Numbered from the stretch's first letter, positions 6,855 to 15,780 are shown. The stretch: 56,224 bases of DNA from Candidatus Peregrinibacteria bacterium (GCA_016928915.1 JAFGJT010000002.1:1-56224); one strand, 5' to 3'. Notes: generated from the sequence alone by a model not told the origin. Translations and numbers: made by a program.

Positions 6855-8832
6855 AATGTCCGTTTTTGTCGAGCTTCGGCTGATTATTTCCGTTTTTAAC
6901 AAACACATACTCGCCGGAATTGTCTTTGCCTGATTTTTCAGACACAGCAAAGAAAATCGGATAATCCTCTTGCTTCGGGCAAAGTTTGTCGTCCCACTTC
7001 TGTACAAAAAGCACGCTGGTTTTCGTTCCGGTGTGCGGTTTAAAAGTGTTTACATGAAGTCCGACAACTGCCAAAATTCTGGCTTTTTCTGAAATATACT
7101 CGCGGATATTTTTGTCCGAGGTATTGTTGAAACGGCCTTGCGGTAAAACAATCGCCATTCTTCCGCCCGGCTTCAAAAAGTTTAAGTTTCTTTCAATAAA
7201 TAAAATATCGCGCCCGACTTTTGATTTTGGCTTGTTCTTGTCGTTATAGCCGAGATCGTATTTGTGGATTATGCGGGATTCTTTGATGTCTCCGGCAAAC
7301 GGCGGATTTGCCATGAGAATATCAAAATTAAATTCTTTGTATGAGCTTTTATCTTTTTGCAGAGCTTCGAGTCGTTTTAGCCCAGCACCGTACACATCGT
7401 ACCAGTCGCGATTTTGGATTGTTTCGTTCCAGCGGTCATAATCAAGGTTGTTGAGGTGTAAAACATTGGTGTTTCCGTCTCCGGCGATTAAGTTTAAGGT
7501 GCGAGCTACGCGCACGACTTTTTCGTCAAAATCAATGCCAAAAACTTTGAGTACGTTTTCTTTTTCTTCTTCGGAAATGTCGGTATTTTGGAATAAGTGT
7601 CCTGTAATCTGAAAAATCGTATGCACGGTAAATCCGCAAGAACCGGCAGCGGTATCTACCATGTATTCGCCAGCTTTCGGATTGAGCATTTTAACGCACA
7701 TATCAATTACATGACGAGGCGTAAAGTATTGACCTTTTTCACCTTTTGACGACTTGTTGACCAAGTATTCAAAGGCTTCATCTATAATTTGCAAGTTGGA
7801 ATTGAAAAGTTTTATATCCTGCAAGCTGGAAACGCTGACGGAAAGATGGGAAGGCGAAAGCTGGATTTGGCTGGCTTCGTCAAAAACGCCGGGCCATTTG
7901 GTTTTGGCTTCATCAAAAAGTTTTTGTATTTTCTTTTTCAGCTCGCTTTCTGATTGTCCGGTGTTTCTAAATTCCAAAATTCTGAAACCGCTGTCATCAA
8001 TCTTGGTAATTTTCTCTTTCAAATCATCATATGATGTTTCTTTGCTAATCGTCGCGCCATATTCAGCCACAGGCTCTGCCACCATCATTGGGAAATTTTC
8101 TTGGGTTAAAAAGTAGTTGATAATTTCTTTGTCTTTAGCACTTTTACGTTCATCGTACAGCTTGGTGAAAATGAGCTTAAAAACTTCTTCAAAGACATCA
8201 ACCCCTGCGTTGGCCAAAACTTCATCTTCCATTTCTTGAATTATGGTTTTGAGCGATTTTCCTTCGTTCGGGATTTTGTCTTTGATGATTAAATCCTTAA
8301 GAGTAAATCTTTCTTTCAAAATATCTTCAAGCGTTTGGTCCGCTTTGGGAATGTCGGTAATGTCTTCAAAATAGTTCGGATCTTTGCGGTTGTAATGCGA
8401 GATTTGTCCGCCGTTGGTCCAAACGGCAATTGGCGCGCCGGTGGCGTTGGTATACGAGCGAAGCTGATTTTTTCCGTCCTGGAGTTTTGGCTTTTTAATT
8501 TCAACGATAATGTATTCAACAGTCGGGCGGTCTTTGTCAAAAATAACAATATCGGCGGATTTCACCTCACGGCCGAAATGGATTGCGTGCTCAAATTTAA
8601 TCCTCTGTTTAGGGTAGCCGTATTCTTCAAGCAGTTTCATTGCGTAAAGCTGACGAACAACTTCCTCCGGCTTTAATATGATTTCTTTATCCCGTATGGC
8701 GCAAACAACATAAAATTTGCCGTCTTTCTCGGTTATTTTATGTTCAAGCTCTGAAACAAGCTTTGTATTAAATAAAGAAAGGCTGTAATTCGAGTCTTTA
8801 AGAATTTGCGGTAATTTATTAACGTCTGGCAT
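6748..8832 (-). CDS. hsdM: Nuclease-methyltransferase fusion: HsdR-N-like domain plus type I N6-adenine methylase
   Basis: A 694-residue protein with two parts. The N-terminal about 160 residues look like the type I restriction HsdR N-terminal nuclease: D94, E111-I-K113 (EYIIVEIKKPK) and the trailing Q123-LRS-Y127 motif. The remainder is an N6-adenine methyltransferase of HsdM type: GQYFTP (368-373), SAM-binding DTAAGSCG (393-400) and catalytic NPPF (509-512). With HsdS it would modify DNA, and the fused nuclease could cut without a separate translocating HsdR, an arrangement known from BcgI-type (type IIB/IIG) enzymes. No hsdR gene lies in the window. First gene of the operon. Confidence 0.85.
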   Translation of the reverse strand: MPDVNKLPQILKDSNYSLSLFNTKLVSELEHKITEKDGKFYVVCAIRDKEIILKPEEVVRQLYAMKLLEEYGYPKQRIKFEHAIHFGREVKSADIVIFDKDRPTVEYIIVEIKKPKLQDGKNQLRSYTNATGAPIAVWTNGGQISHYNRKDPNYFEDITDIPKADQTLEDILKERFTLKDLIIKDKIPNEGKSLKTIIQEMEDEVLANAGVDVFEEVFKLIFTKLYDERKSAKDKEIINYFLTQENFPMMVAEPVAEYGATISKETSYDDLKEKITKIDDSGFRILEFRNTGQSESELKKKIQKLFDEAKTKWPGVFDEASQIQLSPSHLSVSVSSLQDIKLFNSNLQIIDEAFEYLVNKSSKGEKGQYFTPRHVIDMCVKMLNPKAGEYMVDTAAGSCGFTVHTIFQITGHLFQNTDISEEEKENVLKVFGIDFDEKVVRVARTLNLIAGDGNTNVLHLNNLDYDRWNETIQNRDWYDVYGAGLKRLEALQKDKSSYKEFNFDILMANPPFAGDIKESRIIHKYDLGYNDKNKPKSKVGRDILFIERNLNFLKPGGRMAIVLPQGRFNNTSDKNIREYISEKARILAVVGLHVNTFKPHTGTKTSVLFVQKWDDKLCPKQEDYPIFFAVSEKSGKDNSGEYVFVKNGNNQPKLDKNGHLVINHDLHNHDGELPDGVAEKFIEWAKLEHLSFWK

Positions 8833-8903
8833 AGTTTATTTTTAAATTTTTTTAATTTGCAAATCGCAAGTCGTAATTCGTAAAACGAGCCTGCATAGGT
8901 TAG

Positions 8904-10889
8904 TTATTTTACAACTTCCCCTTCGACCGCATCATCTTCGCCCGGCTTTTTTTCAGTGACTTTTACTCCATCATCAGCTGCGCCGGGGCCTGCTTCGGCA
9001 GTGCCCGCCTCTGCTCCCGGCGTGCCCCCTTGTGCACCCGGGCCCGCGTCACCGGTAGCTCCCGCACCCGCTCCCGCGGCTTTGTACATTTCTGCGCCCA
9101 CTTTTTGGATTTCGGCGGATAATGCGTCGTAGCCAGCCTGCAAGTCGCTATTTGAGGCGTCTTTGTTTTCGAGTATCTTTTTTAATGCGTCTATTTTTTC
9201 TTGTACGGGTTTTTTGATGTCTTCACTTACTTTGTCGCCCGCATCTTTTAGAGTTTTTTCGCTCTGAAATACGAGTGATTCGCACTTGTTGCGGACCTCA
9301 ATTGTTTCTTGTTTTTTCTTGTCTTCTTCGGCGAATTTTTCTGCTTCTTTTTTCATTTTTTCAATTTCTGCTTCATTAATATTTGAGCTTCCGGTGATTG
9401 TGATGTGCTGGACCTTGCCGGTTGCTTTATCCGTTGCCTTAACATTTAGAATTCCGTTCGCGTCTATATCAAAGCTTACTTCCACTTGCGGCACGCCGCG
9501 CGGAGCCGGAGGAATTCCGTCCAAAATAAAGCGGCCTAATGATTTGTTGTCAGCTGCCATCGGTCTTTCACCCTGGGTGACGTGCACTTCAACTGAAGTT
9601 TGATTGTCTGCGGCCGTTGAAAACACCTGTGATTTTGATGTAGGAATTGTCGTGTTTCTTTCGATCATTTTTGTTGCAACCCCGCCAAGAGTTTCAATTG
9701 CAAGAGTCAGGGGAGTTACATCAAGAAGCAGAATATCTTTTACATCGCCCTGAAGTACGCCTCCCTGAATTGCTGCTCCGGCCGCCACAACTTCATCGGG
9801 ATTAAGTCCTCTGTGGGGTTCTTTGCCGAAAATTTCTTTAACTTTATCCTGAACTTGAGGCATACGCGTCATCCCGCCGACTAAAATTACCTCGTCAATA
9901 TCACTTACATATAGTTTTGCGTCATCAATTGCTTTTTTACATGGCTGGACCGTAGCTTCAACAAGATCTGAAACGAGATCTTCGAGTTTTGCGCGTGAAA
10001 GTTTGATGTTCATATGAACCGGTCCGCTTGGCCCCTGTGTGATAAACGGAACGTTTATATCCGTTTCATGCTGTGAAGAAAGAGCTATTTTTGCCTTTTC
10101 GGCTTCATCTTTTAATCGTTGAAGAGCAATTTTATCTTTTGCTAAATCAATGCCGGATTCTTTTTTGAATTCTGCAATCAGCCAGTCAATGATTTTCTGG
10201 TCAAAATCATCGCCGCCAAGCTGGGTGTTTCCGTTTGTGGATAAAACTTCAAACTGCCTTTCTCCCTCAACATTCGCGATTTCAAGAATTGAAATATCAA
10301 AAGTTCCGCCTCCAAGGTCGTAAACGGCGATTTTTTTATCTTTGCCTTTTTTATCCATTCCATAGGCAAGAGCCGCGGCCGTGGGTTCGTTGATAATTCT
10401 TAATACTTCCAACCCCGCGATTTTGCCCGCGTCTTTTGTGGCCTGCCTCTGCGAATCGTTAAAGTAAGCCGGAACCGTGATAACCGCCTGCGTAACAGGC
10501 TGGCCGAGATATTTCTCAGCGTCCATTTTTAATTTTTGCAGAACCATTGCCGAAATTTCAGCCGGCTTTCTCTGCTCTTTATTAAGTATAAATTCAACTT
10601 CACCCACTTTTCCTTTAACGCATTTAAAAGGCATTTTTTCAACATCGTTTTTAACCTCGTTATACATTCTTCCAATAAATCTTTTTGAGGAGAAAATTGT
10701 ATTTTCGCTGTTTGTTACGGCCTGACGTTTTGCCGAAGTTCCAACAAGACGTTCGCCGTCCCAGATACCAACAACCGACGGTGTTGTTCTTCCGCCTTCA
10801 GCATTTGGGATGATCAAGGGCTCGCCGCCTTCCATTACAGCCATACATGAGTTTGTTGTGCCAAGATCAATTCCGAGTATTTTAGACAT
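8904..10889 (-). CDS. dnaK: Molecular chaperone DnaK (Hsp70)
   Basis: A 661-residue Hsp70 starting at the ATG at 10889 ([14 protein letters not shown]); the longer open frame upstream runs through the promoter and CIRCE element and is not used. ATPase-domain signatures are intact: [25 protein letters not shown], the [14 protein letters not shown] phosphate loop and [10 protein letters not shown]. The substrate-binding domain follows (from about 390), then the helical lid and a long Gly/Ala-rich tail ending [10 protein letters not shown]. It folds proteins with GrpE and DnaJ; no dnaJ gene is in the window. It has its own CIRCE-controlled promoter, separate from hrcA-grpE. Confidence 0.97.
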   Translation of the reverse strand: MSKILGIDLGTTNSCMAVMEGGEPLIIPNAEGGRTTPSVVGIWDGERLVGTSAKRQAVTNSENTIFSSKRFIGRMYNEVKNDVEKMPFKCVKGKVGEVEFILNKEQRKPAEISAMVLQKLKMDAEKYLGQPVTQAVITVPAYFNDSQRQATKDAGKIAGLEVLRIINEPTAAALAYGMDKKGKDKKIAVYDLGGGTFDISILEIANVEGERQFEVLSTNGNTQLGGDDFDQKIIDWLIAEFKKESGIDLAKDKIALQRLKDEAEKAKIALSSQHETDINVPFITQGPSGPVHMNIKLSRAKLEDLVSDLVEATVQPCKKAIDDAKLYVSDIDEVILVGGMTRMPQVQDKVKEIFGKEPHRGLNPDEVVAAGAAIQGGVLQGDVKDILLLDVTPLTLAIETLGGVATKMIERNTTIPTSKSQVFSTAADNQTSVEVHVTQGERPMAADNKSLGRFILDGIPPAPRGVPQVEVSFDIDANGILNVKATDKATGKVQHITITGSSNINEAEIEKMKKEAEKFAEEDKKKQETIEVRNKCESLVFQSEKTLKDAGDKVSEDIKKPVQEKIDALKKILENKDASNSDLQAGYDALSAEIQKVGAEMYKAAGAGAGATGDAGPGAQGGTPGAEAGTAEAGPGAADDGVKVTEKKPGEDDAVEGEVVK

Positions 10890-10921
10890 ATGTTTGGTAG
10901 TTAATTGATTGTTTAAAATAA

Positions 10922-10948
10922 TTAGCACTCGAAATTATAGAGTGCCAA
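10922..10948. promoter_or_regulatory. CIRCE operator upstream of dnaK
   Basis: TTAGCACTC, nine bases, GAGTGCCAA: the classical CIRCE inverted repeat (TTAGCACTC-N9-GAGTGCTAA) with a single change in one arm. It overlaps the -10 of the dnaK promoter. CIRCE is the binding site of HrcA, encoded two genes upstream. Confidence 0.95.
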
Positions 10949-10962
10949 CCGGATGAGGTCAA
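10934..10962 (-). promoter_or_regulatory. dnaK promoter
   Basis: On the minus strand TTGACC (10957-10962) and a perfect TATAAT (10934-10939) are separated by 17 bases. The TATAAT lies inside the CIRCE spacer, so HrcA binding would block it directly. The predicted start near 10927 leaves an untranslated leader of about 38 bases. Confidence 0.85.
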
Positions 10963-10985
10963 GAGAAATTTGAATAATGCAATTT

Positions 10986-11513
10986 TCAGGTTATCCCGCC
11001 GCTTCCAACCTTTACTCTTGCCGGGCGTAAAGTCTGGCCTTCAATCGTGTAGCCCGATTCGAGCTCTTCAATGATTATGTCTTTTTCGCCCGGACCCTGG
11101 GTAACGGCTTCATGAAAATTTGGATCGAATTTTTCGCCCACGGTTTTCATTTTTAGTATTTTTGCGCGTTCCATTGTTTGTTCAAACTGTTTTTTTATAT
11201 TTACAATTCCTTTTACCCATTCATTTTCCTTAATATCATCGGGAATTTGCGAAACCGCGCGGTCCAGGCTGTCGTAAAGCGGCAGAATTTCAAGAAAAAC
11301 ACCGCCTGTTGTAAACTTAACGAACTGGGATTTTTCTTCTTCAACGCGCTTGCGGTAATTGGCAAGATCGGCCATTGCGCGCTTTGAAATATTTGTTAAT
11401 TCTTCGATCTGCTTAAGAAGAGCTGACGGGTCAACTGATTGACCTGCCTGCGCTGTTTGTTCCGCGGGTGTTTCTCCATCTTCAACGGGAATTGGTTTTT
11501 GTTCGTCATTCAT
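10986..11513 (-). CDS. grpE: Nucleotide exchange factor GrpE
   Basis: A 175-residue GrpE, the ADP-release factor of DnaK. The N-terminal about 35 residues are acidic and disordered, followed by the long dimerisation helix (about 36-80, with MADLANYRKRVEEEK) and the C-terminal beta domain with the family signature KFDPNFHEAV and the ending VKVGSGGIT. Length is normal. It starts 11 bases after the hrcA stop and so forms a bicistronic hrcA-grpE unit; dnaK follows after a 96-base gap with its own promoter. Confidence 0.95.
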   Translation of the reverse strand: MNDEQKPIPVEDGETPAEQTAQAGQSVDPSALLKQIEELTNISKRAMADLANYRKRVEEEKSQFVKFTTGGVFLEILPLYDSLDRAVSQIPDDIKENEWVKGIVNIKKQFEQTMERAKILKMKTVGEKFDPNFHEAVTQGPGEKDIIIEELESGYTIEGQTLRPARVKVGSGGIT

Positions 11514-11524
11514 GATTAACGGGT

Positions 11525-12247
11525 TTAAAAATTCTTTTTTCCTTCAAACATGTGTTTGATTTCTTCGAGTATTGCCTTATTAAAGGGATAATTCATTCTT
11601 GTAGGGCCCAGCAGTCCTATGTAGCCTTTAAATCCGTCCCTTTTATATTTTGTAACCATAAGGCTGCAGCTTTGAATCTGCTCAAGAATGTTTTCTTTAC
11701 CTATGAATATTTTTATTGACTCGTCTGTATCGAGTTTTTTTAATAATCTTCGGAAGTAATCATCGTTTTCAAGTACTTCAACAACCTGCGAAGCGCGTAT
11801 GTTGTCGTTTGCGAATTCGGGCTGTTTTAACACATTTGAAAGGCCCAAAAAGAAGGTTCTTTCATTATCGGGCACCGTTGCAAAACTTACGTTGCCGGTT
11901 GCGCGCGCAAGAAGGTTCACCGCGTCGTAAATTCGTTCGCGCACTTTTTCAACTTTGTACTCGGTTATAATTTTTTTAAGAGCAACGAGCGCTTTTGTTT
12001 TTTCAGCTTCGTAATCAACCATTTCATCAACATACATTCTGTAGCCCTCATCGGTTGGCACGCGTCCTGCGGACGTGTAAGGCTGATAAATAAGCCCTTC
12101 TTTTTCAAGAGTCGCCATGTCATTTCGGATTGTGGCCGGTGATACGGAAAAATGATAGCTTACCAGTATGGTTTTTGAACCAACCGGTTCTGCTGTCTGT
12201 ATAAAGTGTTTTACTATCGCGCGTAAGATTTCGGATTTTCGGTCCAT
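11525..12247 (-). CDS. hrcA: Heat-inducible transcription repressor HrcA (short form)
   Basis: Repressor of the heat-shock operons, binding CIRCE. The start is taken at the ATG at 12247 (MDRKSEIL), because the longer frame begins inside the CIRCE element. The winged-helix domain is clear (residues 1-75, with SPATIRNDMATLEKEGLI and TSAGRVPTDEGYR), and the C-terminal signature GYIGLLGPTRMNYP is present. At 240 residues it is about 100 shorter than the usual HrcA; the GAF-like middle is condensed. Both ends are intact, so this looks like a compact functional version rather than a broken gene. Confidence 0.93.
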   Translation of the reverse strand: MDRKSEILRAIVKHFIQTAEPVGSKTILVSYHFSVSPATIRNDMATLEKEGLIYQPYTSAGRVPTDEGYRMYVDEMVDYEAEKTKALVALKKIITEYKVEKVRERIYDAVNLLARATGNVSFATVPDNERTFFLGLSNVLKQPEFANDNIRASQVVEVLENDDYFRRLLKKLDTDESIKIFIGKENILEQIQSCSLMVTKYKRDGFKGYIGLLGPTRMNYPFNKAILEEIKHMFEGKKNF

Positions 12248-12261
12248 AAATCGGGTACAGG

Positions 12262-12288
12262 TTAGCACTTGGTATTATATAGTGCCAA
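12262..12288. promoter_or_regulatory. CIRCE operator upstream of hrcA
   Basis: TTAGCACTT, nine bases, TAGTGCCAA: a CIRCE element with three departures from the consensus, weaker than the dnaK copy. It covers the -10 of the hrcA promoter, giving autoregulation of hrcA-grpE. Confidence 0.88.
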
Positions 12289-12301
12289 CCTATTTTGGCA
12301 A
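12274..12301 (-). promoter_or_regulatory. hrcA promoter
   Basis: On the minus strand TTGCCA (12296-12301) is 16 bases from TATAAT (12274-12279). The -10 lies inside CIRCE. The predicted start is about 20 bases before the hrcA ATG at 12247, which supports that start. Confidence 0.75.
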
Positions 12302-12304
12302 GTA

Positions 12305-12333
12305 TTTACAAAACCATTAAAAGTGATTATGAT
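12305..12333 (+). promoter_or_regulatory. Promoter of the 558-residue gene, divergent from hrcA
   Basis: TTTACA (12305-12310), 17 bases, TATGAT (12328-12333), about 28 bases before the ATG at 12361. It lies next to the hrcA promoter but its hexamers are outside CIRCE, so direct heat-shock control is not implied. Confidence 0.6.
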
Positions 12334-12360
12334 TTGCTACCCGAATAATTTTTATGAATT

Positions 12361-14037
12361 ATGGAAACTTTACCCGATCATGCTGAATTTGATGATACGA
12401 GAGAGGCCTATATTGAGATTTCAAGGGATACTGTTGAAAAAATAGCCCAAAATCTTTTTATTATATTTTCAAAATCCCAAATAAGCATTCCTGACTGGAT
12501 TAGCTGCCTTACCGATTACCTTTCGGAGCATTTTATGAATAATTTTACTCCTCAGGATGTTTTAAACTACATAATTAATAAAATCATAAAAGGTGATCAC
12601 GGGATAGATTTGGACAGCTGGACATACGACGCCCAACAGTCAAAGATACGGGAAGTGGCCGAGTGGCTTTGCGCCGAAAAAATTTGCGAAAACATTTTTA
12701 AGTACGAAGATGATATAAAAAAAGGCCTGGATGAAGGCAGATATCAGGAAATTCACTCAATTGAGGAGGTTAATGTAATCAGGGATAATGAGATTTTTTA
12801 CGGAAAACGAAAAAGTAAGTTAACCAAAAATCAGGAAGAGGAAATAAAAAGATATATTCAGGAAAATTATGTTATTAAAATTTCCGAAATGCTGGGATAT
12901 GGCACTAGGGTTAATGTTTTTGAGCTTAAACCCAAACAAATTCCCATGCCCATACCAAAAAGAGACAAAAGGCTTATGCTTAAAACTCCAAACAGGTTTT
13001 TGGTAATCAGGGTTTTACGAGACAATTACAAGGAAAGTCTGGGGAACAAAGTTAATGCATCCGAATTGGATGCTATAAAAACTTTTATTAAAGCAAAAAC
13101 TTTGCTTACTTTTGAAACCGTTAATGACGAGTATACTTCTGTGCAGGATGAAAAGGAGGATAATTCATTTATTCCGCCTTTAATAATTATAAAAGCAAAA
13201 TTATCACACGAGAAAGATCCGGAATATATTACAATCCAGAAAAAAATACAGCCGCGAGGTACGATATCACGGCTTGATATGAATTTTAAAGCCGATGTCC
13301 ATGATTCGGATAATTTTAGAAACAAGTTGCGGCAGTTTGTTTTAGCCTGCAAAAAGTTTTATAAAAAAGAAGAACGCATCCCGGATACTGTCGGCAGGGG
13401 GAATGTTTTATATACCCGCGAGAATGATGTTTTTTCAATTTATCTTGTTGATATCAATAACATGGCTCCGGTTCCGGACTGCAGGCTGCTTTCGCTTGTT
13501 TTGCTGCTTAAGGAGATAGAAAACGGATTGAAATCGGAATATTTTGAAGATATTAAAGCCGATCTTAAGTCGGAATATTTTAAAACAGCCCGTGAAATCC
13601 TTAAAATACTGGGCGCTTCCGAGAAGTACCAGCATTTTGATTTAAGGGCCATTCAGACCATTGTTGAAACTGTTTATTTAAATCCCGACAATTCTTTGGT
13701 GCATGATTTTTTAAGCAAAACAAGAATGATTGACGATAAAGACGAACCGATTTTTATGCACAATCTTGATAATCTTTTAAGACTTGAAAATGCGATTTGC
13801 GAGACTGAACTGGAGAAAGGATTAATAACCGACGAGGAATATAAAGAGAAAATTTTATTAATAAAAGAAGAAGATATTTATAAAATTTTTATAACATCAA
13901 GAGGTGAATGGGTCAACCAGCGCTCAACGGGGCTGCACGATATTTTAAAGAATAAAAATGAAGGTCACGATAACTGGATTTCTTATTTTATGACAAATTT
14001 ATATTCAATCATTTTACAAAAAAACGGAACCATTTAA
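12361..14037 (+). CDS. Hypothetical protein, 558 aa, possible kinase-like segment
   Basis: Not recognised as a whole. Soluble, acidic and mostly helical at both ends, with no signal peptide or membrane segment. A beta-rich central part (about 220-370) contains DTVGRGNVL followed 15-20 residues later by IYLVDINN (about 341-366). The D-x5-N...D spacing recalls the catalytic loop and metal-binding Asp of aminoglycoside-kinase-like folds, preceded by a segment (TIQKKIQPRG) that could be a hinge. This is inference from spacing only; a glycine-rich ATP loop is not clear. It overlaps the convergent gene at 14034 by 4 bases. Confidence 0.65.
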   Translation: METLPDHAEFDDTREAYIEISRDTVEKIAQNLFIIFSKSQISIPDWISCLTDYLSEHFMNNFTPQDVLNYIINKIIKGDHGIDLDSWTYDAQQSKIREVAEWLCAEKICENIFKYEDDIKKGLDEGRYQEIHSIEEVNVIRDNEIFYGKRKSKLTKNQEEEIKRYIQENYVIKISEMLGYGTRVNVFELKPKQIPMPIPKRDKRLMLKTPNRFLVIRVLRDNYKESLGNKVNASELDAIKTFIKAKTLLTFETVNDEYTSVQDEKEDNSFIPPLIIIKAKLSHEKDPEYITIQKKIQPRGTISRLDMNFKADVHDSDNFRNKLRQFVLACKKFYKKEERIPDTVGRGNVLYTRENDVFSIYLVDINNMAPVPDCRLLSLVLLLKEIENGLKSEYFEDIKADLKSEYFKTAREILKILGASEKYQHFDLRAIQTIVETVYLNPDNSLVHDFLSKTRMIDDKDEPIFMHNLDNLLRLENAICETELEKGLITDEEYKEKILLIKEEDIYKIFITSRGEWVNQRSTGLHDILKNKNEGHDNWISYFMTNLYSIILQKNGTI

Positions 14038-15182
14038 AGTTTGTTTAAAATATCTCTGACATTGTTAATAAGGGATTCGTCGCCGATTTTCTGCGCCAGA
14101 TCAAGCATTTTTTGGTATGTGTATTTATGTTGTTTTGCCTGCTCGATCGTTTTTATATTTGCAACTTTTTTTGCCAGATTGTTATATTCTTCAGCTGCTG
14201 CTGATTTTTTTATTTCGTTTTTAAAATCAAAGTTACCGGTTTTGTCCGCGTAAAATTCGGCTTTTGTATAGTTTTTTTGATTTAAAAAATATACGGACGC
14301 GTTATGATAGGCTATTTTTAAACTTTCTTTATCATCGGTTTTTGAAAGATAGAAAACCGCTGTTTCATAATTGTTCGTGTTTAAAGCGGCAATTCCAAGA
14401 TTGTGATAAGCAATGTTGAGGTTTTTGCTTACGATTTCCCTTAGGGAGCTTATGGCATAGGCAAGCTGGGAGCTTTTAACAAACACGTGTTCGGAAATTT
14501 TTTGGGTGTCTTCGCGGAAATCGGTTAAATCTAAAAGATTTGTTGAAATAATTTCAGTTACCGGAAGGATATGATCGAACTTTTCATACTTTGTTAACTC
14601 CCCTGAAGTGGCTTCAATATCAATTCCATGAAAGTGCAGACACACGTGCTCGGGTAAAAGTTTTATCTGCAGATCCTCCAGCGGAAATTTTGTGGAATAA
14701 AGATACGTATAAAGTGTAACAATCTGGTTGCAGTCGCCTTCAAGTTTTTGTTTGTCCGGATCGCGCAGCAGTTTGCCGAAACTTGAAGTCTCAATATATT
14801 CATAATATTTGCCCGGTTTTAAAAATTCGCATATCTGAGCCAGAAGTATAACTTTTTCAAGGTTAGCCGGGGGTATATCGATCGAGATTTTTTCAATCGG
14901 GTTTTCAGCACGGAATTTATTGAATTTTTCAACAATCTTTAATGTATCGGTATACATTTTTCTGCGTGCTTTTTTTGTAAGATAAATATAACCTTTGTAT
15001 TTTTTTTCCATCCAAATATTTACAATAATCAAATTTTTCTGCATCAGCTCAAGCAGTTTCCGCTTTATCGTAAAAATACTGTCGGTTGATTTTATGTGTT
15101 TGAAAAAAAGATCAACCTTCCACTCAAACAAATTCACATAGGGAGTAAAAAAAAGTATGATCTTTTTTATAACGTCAGACAA
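14034..15182 (-). CDS. Transglutaminase-like cysteine peptidase fold with C-terminal TPR repeats
   Basis: A 382-residue protein starting at a TTG (15182), 17 bases after the preceding stop; no ATG is available upstream. Three parts can be read: an N-terminal winged-helix-like region (about 20-75); a transglutaminase/SirB1-like core with EGDCNQIVTLYTYLY (C151) and HVCLHFHGIDIEATSG (H179, E190), matching the Cys-His-Asp/Glu order of that fold; and C-terminal TPR-like helices (about 250-335, NIAYHNLGIAALNTNNYETA). It is the last gene behind the attenuator-controlled small peptide, so it could process or bind it. The enzymatic activity is inferred. Confidence 0.65.
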   Translation of the reverse strand: MSDVIKKIILFFTPYVNLFEWKVDLFFKHIKSTDSIFTIKRKLLELMQKNLIIVNIWMEKKYKGYIYLTKKARRKMYTDTLKIVEKFNKFRAENPIEKISIDIPPANLEKVILLAQICEFLKPGKYYEYIETSSFGKLLRDPDKQKLEGDCNQIVTLYTYLYSTKFPLEDLQIKLLPEHVCLHFHGIDIEATSGELTKYEKFDHILPVTEIISTNLLDLTDFREDTQKISEHVFVKSSQLAYAISSLREIVSKNLNIAYHNLGIAALNTNNYETAVFYLSKTDDKESLKIAYHNASVYFLNQKNYTKAEFYADKTGNFDFKNEIKKSAAAEEYNNLAKKVANIKTIEQAKQHKYTYQKMLDLAQKIGDESLINNVRDILNKL

Positions 15183-15199
15183 TGCTATTTTAAGAAGTT

Positions 15200-15502
15200 T
15201 TATATGAATATTTGTGTGAATTTTTTGGCTTCCATTTCCATAATTTGCTCAATAGTCATATTTTGCGGATGCGTTAGGTCAAGATGGCTTTCGCTAAGCC
15301 GTTTTATAGGTTTTGTGGTGCTGTCGTGGTCGATTTTGTCTTTAGGAACGCCGTTTGAATCCAATAAAGACGAATCATAAATTATTTCATTTGGTTTGAG
15401 CTGCTGTAAAGGTGATGAAATATTTAAAGGCGGCTGCGTGATATCGTCAATATCAAACTCCAGTAATGAATCATAGCCAGCGTCAATTTTAGTTCGGGAC
15501 AT
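15200..15502 (-). CDS. Hypothetical protein, 100 aa
   Basis: Unrecognised. The protein is acidic and probably largely disordered, rich in Asp, Ser, Pro and Ile, with a short helix at the C-terminus (MTIEQIMEMEAKKFTQIF). No cysteines, no membrane segment. It lies between the small Gly/Cys-tailed peptide (62 bases upstream) and the transglutaminase-like gene (17 bases downstream) on the same strand, so the three are probably co-transcribed. Confidence 0.55.
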   Translation of the reverse strand: MSRTKIDAGYDSLLEFDIDDITQPPLNISSPLQQLKPNEIIYDSSLLDSNGVPKDKIDHDSTTKPIKRLSESHLDLTHPQNMTIEQIMEMEAKKFTQIFI

Positions 15503-15564
15503 ATTTAATCAAGTTATAGATATAACGCAAAAATTATAGTTATACATTTGAAATTTGCAAGTTT

Positions 15565-15753
15565 TTAACATCCGCCCCAGCCACAGGGTCCGCCGCCCAG
15601 ATCAAGTTTTATTTTTTCTCTGGTAGCTTCTTGAAGTTTTTTTGAAGCATCCTGAGCTTGGGGGCTAGTATTTTCTGCAGGCTGTTGTACGTGCCGTGAT
15701 TCCTGAGTCTCAATCCGCAGATTATAACAACAATTGTGTTCGGCGATAGGCAT
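15565..15753 (-). CDS. Small peptide with Gly/Cys-rich C-terminus, candidate modified-peptide precursor
   Basis: A 62-residue protein: a Gln/Glu/Ala-rich hydrophilic N-terminal part with a CC pair at residues 8-9, a charged helix (KKLQEATREKIKLDL, about 38-52) and an abrupt C-terminal tail GGGPCGWGGC. A leader-like region followed by a Gly-rich, Cys-containing tail is the layout of precursors of ribosomally made, modified peptides (RiPPs), but no radical-SAM, YcaO or lanthionine enzyme is nearby, so this remains a hypothesis; a metal-binding or lipid-anchored tail is also possible. The start context (TTTAACCAAAAAACT-ATG) matches other genes here. Expression is gated by the attenuator at 15781-15979. 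Confidence 0.55.
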   Translation of the reverse strand: MPIAEHNCCYNLRIETQESRHVQQPAENTSPQAQDASKKLQEATREKIKLDLGGGPCGWGGC

Positions 15754-15780
15754 AGTTTTTTGGTTAAAATAAATATTAGG

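Noticed and set aside
2812-8832. Complete classical type I restriction system
   Set aside because: No helicase-type HsdR is encoded; the nuclease domain is fused to the methylase, so the operon is of another type.
8833-8903. Terminator or mobile-element end between hsdM and dnaK
   Set aside because: The stretch contains overlapping AATTCGTAA/TCGCAAG-like short repeats but no stable stem with a T run and no transposase remnant.
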